64,000 bases of DNA from Prochlorococcus sp. AG-347-L20 (GTDB taxonomy: Bacteria > Cyanobacteriota > Cyanobacteriia > PCC-6307 > Cyanobiaceae), in contig QCCP01000001.1 of assembly GCA_003281225.1 (NCBI GenBank), positions 186,001 through 250,000 on the forward strand. Direction: 5' to 3'. Positions 42,539 through 49,301 of this stretch are shown piece by piece; the first letter of the stretch is position 1; every line of letters begins with the position of its first letter. The translations under genes and the position numbers were made by a program. The notes under the pieces were generated by a model, which searched no databases, was not told the origin of the DNA, and saw only the letters and a program-made list of their open reading frames with translations.

Positions 42539-42602
42539 TTTTTCACAACTTTTCCACAGTATTTTTTTAAAAAATATCTGATAATCTAAAGCATGTGGAA
42601 AA
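42539..42602. promoter_or_regulatory. Cluster of three DnaA-box matches
   Basis: TTTTTCACA at 42539-42547 and TTTTCCACA at 42550-42558 lie 2 nt apart on the plus strand, and TGTGGAAAA at 42594-42602 is the same TTTTCCACA on the minus strand. All fit the DnaA box TTWTNCACA. Between them is an AT-only stretch with an imperfect palindrome around 42561-42576. This could titrate DnaA, regulate the flanking genes or be an accessory origin element. Nothing else in the window suggests that the chromosome origin is here. Confidence 0.5.
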
Positions 42603-42799
42603 CTGCTGATATTTTATAAATCTTTATATTTAAGTAAGATTTAATTTTACAAAATTAATTTCCATGACTTCCCTATTTGTGACTGAATTCTCATTATTCT
42701 ATAACCTGAGACTATCTCCTACACAATACTTGTTGACGTTTTAGTAATTTTGAAGAAAACTACATCTTGTAGCTTTAAATTCCAAAAAGTTTTTTCAAT

Positions 42800-43051
42800 A
42801 TGCAAGAGTTAAATTACGACGAAAATTCAAAAGTATTAAATAATAAAGATGAAGTAATAAGTTTCAAATGTGAACTTCAAGAAAATCTTCAAAAGGCTAT
42901 GAAAGAATTCGTAGAGGAGCATCCTAATTGGGATCAATACAGAATACTACAAGCTGCTATTGCAGGATTTTTGATGCAAAAAGGATTTCAAAATAGGGAT
43001 TTAACGAGACTCTATATCGGCAATATGTTTTCAATGAATTTTAGGGATTAA
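42800..43051 (+). CDS. DUF2811 family protein
   Basis: An 83-residue protein. The core FKCELQENLQKAMKEFVEEHPNWDQ (shown in part), ILQAAIAGFLMQKG and the C-terminal RLYIGNMF match the small cyanobacterial DUF2811 family, which looks like a ribbon-helix-helix-sized domain. The function is unknown. The 313-nt gap upstream holds the DnaA-box cluster and an AATCTTTATATTTAAGTA repeat. Confidence 0.72.
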   Translation: MQELNYDENSKVLNNKDEVISFKCELQENLQKAMKEFVEEHPNWDQYRILQAAIAGFLMQKGFQNRDLTRLYIGNMFSMNFRD

Positions 43052-43058
43052 AAATTTT

Positions 43059-43517
43059 TTATATTTTTTCTAATAGTATTTTTGCAATATCGTTTCTGAC
43101 AGGTAATATAGATAACCTATTTCCTTTTTTTACGACTAATAATTCATCCTCATTAAATAAAATCTTTAATTCAGGTAAACTTAAAATCTTATTTGATTTG
43201 GAAATGTATTTTACTTTTACACAATCCCATCTCGGATTATCAGGTTTTGATTTTGGATCAAAATATTTTGAATCTTGATCAAATTGAGTAGGATCAACAA
43301 TATTTAGATCTATTACCTCCATAAGTCCCACAATACCTGGGGGTTTACAATTCGAATGATAGAAAAACACTTTATCTCCTTTATTCATTTTTCTCATAAA
43401 ATTTCGAGCCTGATAATTTCTTATTCCATCCCATAAAGTTATACCGTCATTTTTTAAAGTATCTATGCTGTAAGCATCAGGCTCACTTTTCATTAGCCAG
43501 TAGTTTATTTCAGTCAT
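43059..43517 (-). CDS. EVE domain-containing protein
   Basis: A 152-residue protein with the EVE-domain (PUA-like) opening YWLMKSEPDAYSIDTL and the blocks WDGIRNYQARNFMRKM and FYHSNCKPPGIVGLMEV. EVE proteins bind modified bases in nucleic acids. The length is typical of the single-domain form. Its first codons are inside the left copy of a ~163-bp direct repeat; the right copy, 6.15 kb away, carries a broken-off version of this gene start. Confidence 0.9.
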   Translation of the reverse strand: MTEINYWLMKSEPDAYSIDTLKNDGITLWDGIRNYQARNFMRKMNKGDKVFFYHSNCKPPGIVGLMEVIDLNIVDPTQFDQDSKYFDPKSKPDNPRWDCVKVKYISKSNKILSLPELKILFNEDELLVVKKGNRLSILPVRNDIAKILLEKI

Positions 43518-43659
43518 ATCAATAATTTAGAAGAAAATTACAATGTGTGAACGGTGTGTGAACAGAATATTAAAAACGTTCAAATCTAGGTTAATTATCC
43601 ATCAAATTATCTATTTAGGAAAGTGATGGTTGGTATGGAGTAATTAATTCTCTAAATAT
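43496..43659. repeat. Direct repeat, left copy (A)
   Basis: About 164 bp running from the seventh codon of the EVE gene through its start codon into the intergenic region. It matches 49651-49813 with about nine substitutions, roughly 94% identity. It contains GTGTGAAC twice within 20 nt and TATTTAGGAAAGTGATGG near its right end. The two copies enclose about 6 kb of accessory genes. Confidence 0.85.
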
Positions 43660-43710
43660 TAATGTTTTTATCACTTAAATCAAAAAATAAATATTTAAAA
43701 TCGAAAACAG

Positions 43711-43725
43711 AAATGATTTTCATTT
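43711..43725. promoter_or_regulatory. Fur/Zur-like palindrome
   Basis: AAATGA-TTT-TCATTT is a perfect 6-bp inverted repeat around a 3-nt centre, extended outward to GAAATGA/TCATTTTC. The size and AT-rich form resemble Fur-family (Fur/Zur) operators of the TGATAATNATTATCA type. It lies 42 nt upstream of a CobW-like gene, and such genes are often zinc-controlled. The assignment to Zur rather than Fur is inference. Confidence 0.4.
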
Positions 43726-43766
43726 TCATATTGGTGTAAATTTTATACATTAGGTAGTATTTTTTT

Positions 43767-44549
43767 ATGAGTCAAGTCTGTTTAATATCAGGTTCGCCAG
43801 GATGCGGTAAGACAAATTGGATACTAAATACTTTTAAGAATTATTCTGGTAATTGTGGTTACTTACGTCTAGGAGGATATTCTGAAATTAATTTAGAGCA
43901 AGCAATAAATTCAAAAATTGATTTTGCTTTTTTGAAAGATCAAATTCCTAACTTATTAGACTTATCTATTTCAAACTCAATATCAGAGAAAGATAAAGAA
44001 AACATTTTAATTATTATTGAATTTCCACAATTTTTTACACCTAAATCTCAGGGTATTAATGGAGTTGATCTGAGAATTATTAATGAACTTGAAAAATATA
44101 ATCTCCAGCCAAATAGATATCTTCATTTTGGTAGAGATCCAGAATTATCAATTAAAGATACTTTAGATTTTAGAGAAATTGAATCAATAAGCCTTGATCT
44201 TCAAAAGCATATTTGGGATCCTGCAAGCTTGAATACTTTTTGGTTTGAATTAGTTAATGGTGCTTATGGGGATGTATATAGAGCAAAAGCATTAATGAAC
44301 TTACCTGATGGGCGTTACATCTTGTTTAATTGGATAGTCAGTCAGCAAGGATCTCAATATCAAACATTAAACCAAGTTGCCCCTCTTAATGGAAGACCAG
44401 AAAGATGTTCTGAAATTGTTATACAAGGGAAAAATTTAAACTTCGAGTCAATAAAAGCAACGATTCATAATTGCCTTCTTAATGATGCTGTACTAGATCA
44501 TCATCAAACTTCACTTAGAAATTCACAATTACAAACTGCTCGCCGTTAA
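43767..44549 (+). CDS. CobW-like (G3E/COG0523-type) P-loop protein
   Basis: A 260-residue protein. The P-loop GSPGCGKTNWIL lies at residues ~9-20, a Walker-B-like IIIEFPQFF at ~83, and the C-terminal region (DGRYILFNWIVSQ, CSEIVIQGKNL) resembles the CobW C-terminal domain. The CxCC metal motif of metallochaperone members is not present. It leads a three-gene unit with two phosphoesterase-like proteins, behind a Fur/Zur-like palindrome. A nucleotide-dependent metal-handling role is likely but unproven. Confidence 0.65.
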   Translation: MSQVCLISGSPGCGKTNWILNTFKNYSGNCGYLRLGGYSEINLEQAINSKIDFAFLKDQIPNLLDLSISNSISEKDKENILIIIEFPQFFTPKSQGINGVDLRIINELEKYNLQPNRYLHFGRDPELSIKDTLDFREIESISLDLQKHIWDPASLNTFWFELVNGAYGDVYRAKALMNLPDGRYILFNWIVSQQGSQYQTLNQVAPLNGRPERCSEIVIQGKNLNFESIKATIHNCLLNDAVLDHHQTSLRNSQLQTARR

Positions 44550-44556
44550 CTTAAAA

Positions 44557-45372
44557 ATGAATCAAGCTGTCATCTCATGTTTACATGCAAATCTACCTGC
44601 AGTAGAGGCTGTCTTAAAAGATATTGAACTCCAAGGAATTACAAATATTACCTGTCTTGGAGATCTAGTGGGTTATGGTCCTCAACCTAATGAGGTTATT
44701 GAGTTAATAAGAGATAAAGAAATTCCTACTTGTCAGGGATGTTGGGACGAAGACGTTGTTGATGGATTAGATGCTTGCGATTGTAGTTATCCTTCTCAGC
44801 TTGCTGAAAAAAGAGGTCATTTTGCTCATCAATGGACTACAGATAAATTAACTACAGAAAATAAGGATTATCTAGCTAATCTACCCTACTCAATACGTAA
44901 AGATAAGTGTCTTTTTGTTCATGGTAGTCCTAATAGTCAACATGAATATCTTCTACCCGATATGGATGCATTCGCAGCTCTTGAGAGAGTTGAAAATGCC
45001 AGAGCAGAGATTCTATTTTGTGGTCATACTCACCAACCTTATATTCGCGAATTAGCAGATGGTTCAATTGCTGTAAAGATCAAAAATGCTGTTCCCAAAG
45101 ATACTCAAGAAAAAGAAATTCAATTGCCGATGCGAAGAATAGTAAATGCAGGTTCAGTTGGAGAGCCAAGACATGGAGGAACTAAAGCTACTTATGTTGT
45201 TTATAACGATGTCACTAATGAAGTAAAAATTAGAGAAGTGGAATATGATATTGAACTTACTTGTAAAGCAATAATAGATGCCGGTCTTCCTCCGATTTTT
45301 GCATGGCGTTTAAAAAATGGATTCGAATTTGCAGAACAAGCTGAAGATGCATCTCATGTTTGTGAAAGATGA
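44557..45372 (+). CDS. Metallophosphoesterase-like protein with altered metal site
   Basis: A 271-residue calcineurin-like fold: ISCLHANLPAVEAVL, CLGDLVGYGPQPNEVI, LFVHGSPN and FCGHTHQPYIREL follow the order of the DUF2436/YfcE-type phosphoesterases. The usual first DxH motif is CLH here, so the first metal-binding Asp is replaced by Cys, and the GNHD/E motif is GCWDED. Cysteine enrichment (C-x3-C and DACDC near residues 56-74) suggests a different metal or a non-enzymatic role. It overlaps the next gene by 4 nt. Confidence 0.75.
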   Translation: MNQAVISCLHANLPAVEAVLKDIELQGITNITCLGDLVGYGPQPNEVIELIRDKEIPTCQGCWDEDVVDGLDACDCSYPSQLAEKRGHFAHQWTTDKLTTENKDYLANLPYSIRKDKCLFVHGSPNSQHEYLLPDMDAFAALERVENARAEILFCGHTHQPYIRELADGSIAVKIKNAVPKDTQEKEIQLPMRRIVNAGSVGEPRHGGTKATYVVYNDVTNEVKIREVEYDIELTCKAIIDAGLPPIFAWRLKNGFEFAEQAEDASHVCER

Positions 45373-46088
45373 TAGAACGCTGGGCACTCGTAAGTGGTCT
45401 TAAAGGGGATCTAGATACTTATGAACTTATTCAAAAAGACTTAAAAAAAACTCCTGGTAATATAACTCTTTTTGTTTTGGGGGATATGATAGGTCCTGAA
45501 AAAAACTGTAATAGGCTTCTCCATAGGTTAATTAATCCAAAAAGTAATGATTTACAACCATGGTGCATATATGGTTGGTGGGAAGAACAAATCCTCTTGG
45601 AAAGTGGTTACCGTGGTGATCAAAGAGCTGAAGCTTTGAGAATAAATAAGGGTGAAGAAGTAGTTAAGTCTCTTACGAATGCTGTAGACAAATCATTTCT
45701 TGATTGGATAGCAGCACTTCAATTTGGATTTGTTGAACTTGATTGTGGTTTGATTCACGGAAGCTCAAAAGATGTTGGCGAAAATTTAACACTAGATACG
45801 CCGCCACTAACACTCCTTGATAGACTTACACGTCTTCAAGTAAACAGATTATTTACTGCGAGAAGTACACAACAATTTCATTTGGAATTAACAGAGGGGA
45901 TTCTTAATTCGGAAGTACACGATTTAACCGGAAATCATAAGAAGGAGCAGAAGGTTCCTCAAAAAGCTGTCATTGGTGTTGGAGCAGGTAAAAATTATAC
46001 TCTTTATGATGTCGGGACCGATAATACTCAATTCGTACAAGCAGGATATAAAACAGAAAAAAGAATTAAGGGATTTGGAAGGCTTTAG
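45369..46088 (+). CDS. Degenerate metallophosphoesterase-like partner protein
   Basis: A 239-residue protein whose segments VSGLKGDLDTYELI, LFVLGDMIGPEKN, IYGWWEEQ and CGLIHGSSKDV can be laid over the DIHGN, GDxxG, GNHD and HG motifs of calcineurin-like phosphoesterases, although most metal ligands are lost. It looks like a diverged paralogue of the gene just upstream, with which it overlaps by 4 nt. The two may form a heteromer in which this subunit is non-catalytic (inference). Confidence 0.6.
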   Translation: MIERWALVSGLKGDLDTYELIQKDLKKTPGNITLFVLGDMIGPEKNCNRLLHRLINPKSNDLQPWCIYGWWEEQILLESGYRGDQRAEALRINKGEEVVKSLTNAVDKSFLDWIAALQFGFVELDCGLIHGSSKDVGENLTLDTPPLTLLDRLTRLQVNRLFTARSTQQFHLELTEGILNSEVHDLTGNHKKEQKVPQKAVIGVGAGKNYTLYDVGTDNTQFVQAGYKTEKRIKGFGRL

Positions 46089-46163
46089 TTTTTAGCATCA
46101 AGTACCCACTTCATTAGCCAAAAATTTTCTTAAGTCATATCAAGGGAATTGAAGGAATTTATC

Positions 46164-46183
46164 TGCTAGAATTTTGCTAGAAT
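46164..46183. repeat. 20-bp repeat, copy 1
   Basis: TGCTAGAATTTTGCTAGAAT, itself built from two TGCTAGAAT units, is found again without change at 49575-49594. Each copy is followed within 21-57 nt by sequence related to the long direct repeat, so the two may mark the same kind of junction. Confidence 0.8.
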
Positions 46184-46203
46184 GAGATTTTTTTTATATG
46201 TTT

Positions 46204-46254
46204 ATTATCCATCAAAGTCACAATTTAGGAAAGTAATGGGTGGCATGGGGGTGC
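46204..46254. repeat. Third, partial copy (C) of the long direct repeat
   Basis: TTATCCATCAAA, then seven unrelated bases, then TTTAGGAAAGTAATGGGTGGCATGGG in parts, correspond to the right third of copies A and B with a few substitutions. The flanks then diverge. It lies directly behind the metallophosphoesterase unit, about 20 nt after the first copy of the 20-bp repeat. Confidence 0.65.
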
Positions 46255-46305
46255 ATAGGACCGTGCTGCATCGTATATATGATCTGATACATTTCTGTTA
46301 AAAGT

Positions 46306-46455
46306 TTACGGGTACAACCTTTCAATAGCTTCTTTCTGTTCTTGCTTTTTTATGTCTTCAGCATCTAAAACAGGGCACGAGTTTTGATTTAGTGATAAGA
46401 GAAAAGTGCTTTTTTTGAATAGTTTGAAAAGTGGTGTAAGTAATAAGTTTTTCAT
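46306..46455 (-). CDS. Small island protein (49 aa)
   Basis: A 49-codon frame from ATG at 46455 to TAA. It starts MKNLLLTPLFKLFKKS and ends with a charged helix (AEDIKKQEQKEAIERLYP). The ATG follows the stop of the 61-aa gene without a gap, which suggests translational coupling. The function is unknown. Confidence 0.6.
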   Translation of the reverse strand: MKNLLLTPLFKLFKKSTFLLSLNQNSCPVLDAEDIKKQEQKEAIERLYP

Positions 46456-46641
46456 TTATTCCCAAGTTTTCATATCAGAGAAGTCGCTTGCTATTGCATG
46501 AAGCATCCCTCCTACAAATGATCTAGGGCAACCAAGTTTGTTAACTAAAACTTCTGATTGTTTTTTGATATCTTCCCATGTAGGTCTGATATCCTCATTT
46601 ATTTGTTTAAGGCTAGGTTTAAATTCTTCTGAATCATTCAT
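46456..46641 (-). CDS. Small island protein (61 aa)
   Basis: A 61-residue acidic protein with a predicted helix-turn-helix-like layout (IRPTWEDIKKQSEVLVNKLG, CPRSFVGGMLHAIAS). I do not recognise a family. It forms a two-gene unit with the 49-aa gene immediately downstream. Confidence 0.6.
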   Translation of the reverse strand: MNDSEEFKPSLKQINEDIRPTWEDIKKQSEVLVNKLGCPRSFVGGMLHAIASDFSDMKTWE

Positions 46642-46723
46642 ATTAATTAAAAGGTATTAACTTATTAAAATTCAAATGATAGTAAAGAAAATCTCATTTA
46701 TTTAAATAAATATTCAATAAAAA

Positions 46724-46879
46724 TTACAAAATAAATTCTTTAGAAATTATTCTAAGCTGATTTAAATTCAGATTATTTAAATAATTATTTGCAATCAATT
46801 TTTCCTCATTAATTTCGAGATCTTTAATCTCAGAAATAATGCTATTAGATATTAAATCAATTAAATGTTCTTTATCCAT
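46724..46879 (-). CDS. Small island protein (51 aa)
   Basis: A 51-codon acidic frame starting MDKEHLIDLISNSIISE. It is rich in Asn, Ile and Leu and probably helical. There is no recognised domain. Its start is well defined by the only ATG in the frame. Confidence 0.5.
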   Translation of the reverse strand: MDKEHLIDLISNSIISEIKDLEINEEKLIANNYLNNLNLNQLRIISKEFIL

Positions 46880-47080
46880 GACTTATATATAAACCCAAAA
46901 CAAACATTAATTATTTAAAGTCTTCAACTCAACATATAAGTAAAAATACTCAGATAAATATAAAACTCATAGGTTTGCTAAATCACTTTAGATGATTGGT
47001 ATAGGGTGCACGCGAATTATCAGCTACTCACACTTGAGCTTTTTATGTAACATAATAAGTTTACATAAAGTAACAATTAA

Positions 47081-47275
47081 ATGAAAAGACTTTTTCCTTA
47101 TATAGCTTTTGCATGTTTAACTGGTTTTACGGCTACGACCGGTTTACCAGTTATAGCAGGCGGTTGTAGTAGCCACATGAACAAAAAAGCTGAAATCAAA
47201 TGTGCTGAAGATGATACTGAGTGTCAAATTGAAAAAGCTGAAAAGTTTGATTTAAAAGATTCTCTCAAGTCATAA
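47081..47275 (+). CDS. Small exported Cys-rich protein (64 aa)
   Basis: A 64-residue protein with a basic N terminus and a hydrophobic segment (LFPYIAFACLTGFTATTG), then VIAGGCSSH, which could be a lipoprotein or ordinary signal cleavage region. The mature part holds two more cysteines (IKCAEDDTECQIEKAEK). It is probably exported to the periplasm or lumen. The function is unknown. The next small gene begins 4 nt later. Confidence 0.65.
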   Translation: MKRLFPYIAFACLTGFTATTGLPVIAGGCSSHMNKKAEIKCAEDDTECQIEKAEKFDLKDSLKS

Positions 47276-47279
47276 AATC

Positions 47280-47384
47280 ATGACTCAAATTGGTTTATTT
47301 ATGAACTCTGCCCCAAGAGATTTGATTGAGTTCACATTCTTTTCGGCTGTTGGTTTTACTGCAGGATTATTTGGTCTAATTTAG
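47280..47384 (+). CDS. Membrane microprotein (34 aa)
   Basis: A 34-codon frame starting 4 nt after the exported Cys-rich gene. The product has a C-terminal hydrophobic segment (FTFFSAVGFTAGLFGLI). The short spacing supports co-translation with the upstream gene. No family is recognised. Confidence 0.5.
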   Translation: MTQIGLFMNSAPRDLIEFTFFSAVGFTAGLFGLI

Positions 47385-47394
47385 TTATAGAAAA

Positions 47395-47487
47395 TTGACC
47401 CATTCTTTTTTTCTCTTTACCTTTTCAAGTCTTTCTTTCTTTTATGTGATTGCTTGCTTATGGAGAGATTTAATTAATCAAAAGTAA
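47395..47487 (+). CDS. Possible membrane microprotein (30 aa, TTG start)
   Basis: A 30-codon frame from TTG, 10 nt after the previous stop. It encodes one membrane segment (FSSLSFFYVIACLW) and a polar end (RDLINQK). There is no clear ribosome binding site and the start codon is weak, so this may be chance. Confidence 0.3.
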   Translation: MTHSFFLFTFSSLSFFYVIACLWRDLINQK

Positions 47488-47502
47488 AAAATATTTTTTA
47501 AA

Positions 47503-47646
47503 TTACCTTTTATAGATAAATCTTTGAATGTCTTCGAATAGATTAGATTTTGATTTGAAAAATCCATTACTTTTTAAATAAGATTTTCCTTTTTCTATAT
47601 TTTCAATTCTTTTTTCATAAGAATTTTCATCTAAATTTTTTTGCAT
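47503..47646 (-). CDS. Small basic island protein (47 aa)
   Basis: A 47-codon frame starting MQKNLDENSYEKRIENIEKG. It is highly charged, probably helical and rich in Lys and Asn. There is no recognised domain. Confidence 0.5.
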   Translation of the reverse strand: MQKNLDENSYEKRIENIEKGKSYLKSNGFFKSKSNLFEDIQRFIYKR

Positions 47647-47668
47647 AAAAAATAGTCGGACTCTTATT

Positions 47669-47776
47669 ATGAATAATGCTCACAAAAAAGCGGTTACCTT
47701 AAATACAAAATTTAAATTCTTTTTTGAATTTCTTTTCATTCAAACTAAAGATCAAATAAAAAAGTTTCTTTTTTAA
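47669..47776 (+). CDS. Possible basic microprotein (35 aa)
   Basis: A 35-codon ATG frame (MNNAHKKAVTLNTKF, then FFFEFLFIQTKDQ) between two minus-strand small genes. There is no clear ribosome binding site. Base composition is as AT-rich as the flanks, so coding status is uncertain. Confidence 0.28.
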   Translation: MNNAHKKAVTLNTKFKFFFEFLFIQTKDQIKKFLF

Positions 47777-47780
47777 ATTT

Positions 47781-47918
47781 CTAAGAATCTTTTGATATCT
47801 TCTTCTTCATGTCCTCAATATTATTAATTAATTTGTCTAACCATTTTGTATTATCTTCTGGTTTTAAATATTTAATTTTTGGTTGATTAATTTCAAGAGT
47901 CTCAAAATCTCCACTCAT
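47781..47918 (-). CDS. WLD-LIN-IE microprotein, paralogue 1 (45 aa)
   Basis: A 45-codon frame with a good ribosome binding site (GGAG, 5 nt before ATG). The C-terminal core NTKWLDKLINNIEDMKKKIS is shared with two other small genes in this window at 55340 and 56250. The core is predicted to be an amphipathic helix. The N-terminal half is variable. The function is unknown; shared cores in such short proteins suggest a protein-binding or membrane-binding helix. Confidence 0.7.
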   Translation of the reverse strand: MSGDFETLEINQPKIKYLKPEDNTKWLDKLINNIEDMKKKISKDS

Positions 47919-48039
47919 AAATTCTCCTTTGTATATTCGTTTAACTACCTCTTTGTTCTAATTGATTTGACTAAAACACTGCGTATCTAATGTGTGCGGT
48001 TTGAGGAACATTTAGGTACGGAAAGAGGTATGTTTTTTT

Positions 48040-48120
48040 AGCCATTTAAATCAATGGCTGACCTAAATTAGAAATATGGTTGTCATGAGTCGGTTGCGTT
48101 GCTGCAACCGAAATCAACCA
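48040..48120 (+). ncRNA. Structured leader or small RNA: two strong hairpins
   Basis: AGCCATT-TAAATC-AATGGCT (48040-48059) is a perfect 7-bp hairpin. It is followed by a second element with outer stem TGGTTG (48077-48082)/CAACCA (48115-48120) and inner stem CGGTTGC (48091-48097)/GCAACCG (48104-48110). The second is far more GC-rich than its surroundings. It ends 25 nt before the ATG of the 60-aa gene, so it may be its 5' leader or a separate RNA. It matches no riboswitch or Yfr RNA that I can recognise. Confidence 0.45.
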
Positions 48121-48145
48121 TGAACTTTAAATTGCATTTAATAAA

Positions 48146-48328
48146 ATGACTTACTACAGTTGCTTTGATCAAAAAGGAAATATAATTGCTCGCTGTCAGA
48201 CTAAAGAAGATATAGATGTTCTTAAGAAAATGGGCAGACCAATAATGGAAATAAAAGAAATGAAAAAAGAGGAATCAGTTGTTTGTTCTTTAACTGGTAG
48301 TCCATCCGATTACAATGAAGATTATTAA
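48146..48328 (+). CDS. Small island protein (60 aa) behind a structured leader
   Basis: A 60-residue soluble protein starting MTYYSCFDQKGNIIARCQTK, with two N-terminal cysteines and a third at VVCSLTG. The pattern YYSCFDQKGNIIARC hints at a small beta-hairpin domain. The function is unknown. The two strong hairpins directly upstream suggest post-transcriptional control. Another small gene starts 4 nt after its stop. Confidence 0.65.
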   Translation: MTYYSCFDQKGNIIARCQTKEDIDVLKKMGRPIMEIKEMKKEESVVCSLTGSPSDYNEDY

Positions 48329-48332
48329 AAGT

Positions 48333-48464
48333 ATGACTCAAAGATCACTTCAATTAAATCAACATGGAAGATCAGTAGTTCTTTTGTTGGTTGCATTGAA
48401 TAGCATTTGTACTTTCTTTTTTACTTTTGAAAAAGCATTAACTGATCGCGAAAGAGCGAGATAA
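48333..48464 (+). CDS. Membrane microprotein (43 aa)
   Basis: A 43-codon frame 4 nt behind the 60-aa gene. One hydrophobic segment (VVLLLVALNSICTFFFTF) is followed by the charged end EKALTDRERAR. The spacing supports a two-gene transcript that ends at the terminator at 48517. Confidence 0.6.
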   Translation: MTQRSLQLNQHGRSVVLLLVALNSICTFFFTFEKALTDRERAR

Positions 48465-48516
48465 AAATATTTAATTATTTGTGGATTAACAGTAAATAAA
48501 TAAAATTTAAGACATA

Positions 48517-48544
48517 AAAAAAGACCCTTTTACAGGTCTTTTTT
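48517..48544 (+). terminator. Strong bidirectional terminator
   Basis: AAAAAAGACC-(8 nt)-GGTCTTTTTT is a perfect 10-bp inverted repeat with a T run. It lies 52 nt after the stop of the 43-aa gene and would end the two-gene plus-strand transcript. Confidence 0.85.
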
Positions 48545-48590
48545 AAATGGTGACGACAGAAAGGAGATCTATTTAATAATCAGATTAAGA

Positions 48591-48782
48591 ATTTTCTTAG
48601 AAATTAGTTTTGAATGTAAAAGTGATTACTCACTTCTTCATGCTTTACAAACGACTTTATTTTTAAGATAGTTCAGAATTAATCCCGAAAGATTAATTTC
48701 TGATTACTTAACATTCTTACCGTAAAGGTTAGATAAGTTAATTTACCTTGGTGTTGCAGACCATGGATTAGTGAAGATCTAG
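48591..48782 (+). pseudogene. Possible remnant of a PHP domain (DnaE-like N terminus)
   Basis: In one frame the DNA encodes FECKSDYSLLHALQ (48609-48650) and then, after two stop codons, KLIYLGVADHGLVK (48735-48776). The first resembles the HVHSDYSLLDG opening and the second the LGMPAIALTDHG block of DNA polymerase III alpha PHP domains. The gap between them is longer than in intact genes, and the frame is broken by stops at 48669 and 48729. The rest of the 466-nt gap (48465-48930) holds only the terminator and no usable frame. This is a tentative reading. Confidence 0.3.
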
Positions 48783-48930
48783 TTGGTCAATCTTGGTCGA
48801 GTCGATCACCAGAACTGTCGTAAACATAAATTAATCGGTCATAAATATTTTGCATGAATCCTTAAGAATGATTTAATCATGATTAATTAAATCTTTAATC
48901 CGCGGACCACATCATCTCTCAGTAAGCATT

Positions 48931-49287
48931 TTATTTGTTTGTTTTACAAAGAATATAAAGCCAACCAAAGAAAGTAGCAAAAGCAATTATTAAAGCAATA
49001 TTGTTATTCAATGGACTTAAATATCTTTCTATTGAAAGTGGCACATGGAGAATAACAAAATACCAATATAGAGCAGATAGTAATCCAAACAATAAAGCTA
49101 GAAGAATATAAAAAGGCAGGATATAAAATCTTCTTTTTTTTATTCTTTCCTCTGTAATATTTTCGGCTAAACCAATTCTTGACCAATAACCACCATTTAA
49201 TTGAAGAAAAAACTTTAAAAATATTCCGTAAATATTTATAAAAAACCTAGATAAAGCAAATAACGGTGAAATTATAAATCTTTGCAT
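48931..49287 (-). CDS. Small polytopic membrane protein (118 aa)
   Basis: A 118-residue protein with hydrophobic segments near residues 5-30, 52-80 and 93-112 and a central charged loop (LAENITEERIKKRRF). I do not recognise a family. The 57-aa gene lies 14 nt upstream on the same strand, so the two may be co-transcribed from the TTGACA-type motif at 49503-49522. Confidence 0.6.
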   Translation of the reverse strand: MQRFIISPLFALSRFFINIYGIFLKFFLQLNGGYWSRIGLAENITEERIKKRRFYILPFYILLALLFGLLSALYWYFVILHVPLSIERYLSPLNNNIALIIAFATFFGWLYILCKTNK

Positions 49288-49301
49288 TACTGCTTTAAAA
49301 A

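Noticed and set aside
42539-42602. Chromosomal replication origin
   Set aside because: Three boxes are suggestive, but there is no dnaN or dnaA nearby and I cannot compute skew by eye, so it is kept only as a DnaA-box cluster.
43540-43570. CRISPR-like repeats (GTGTGAAC twice)
   Set aside because: Only two short units with a 5-nt gap and no spacer series or cas genes.
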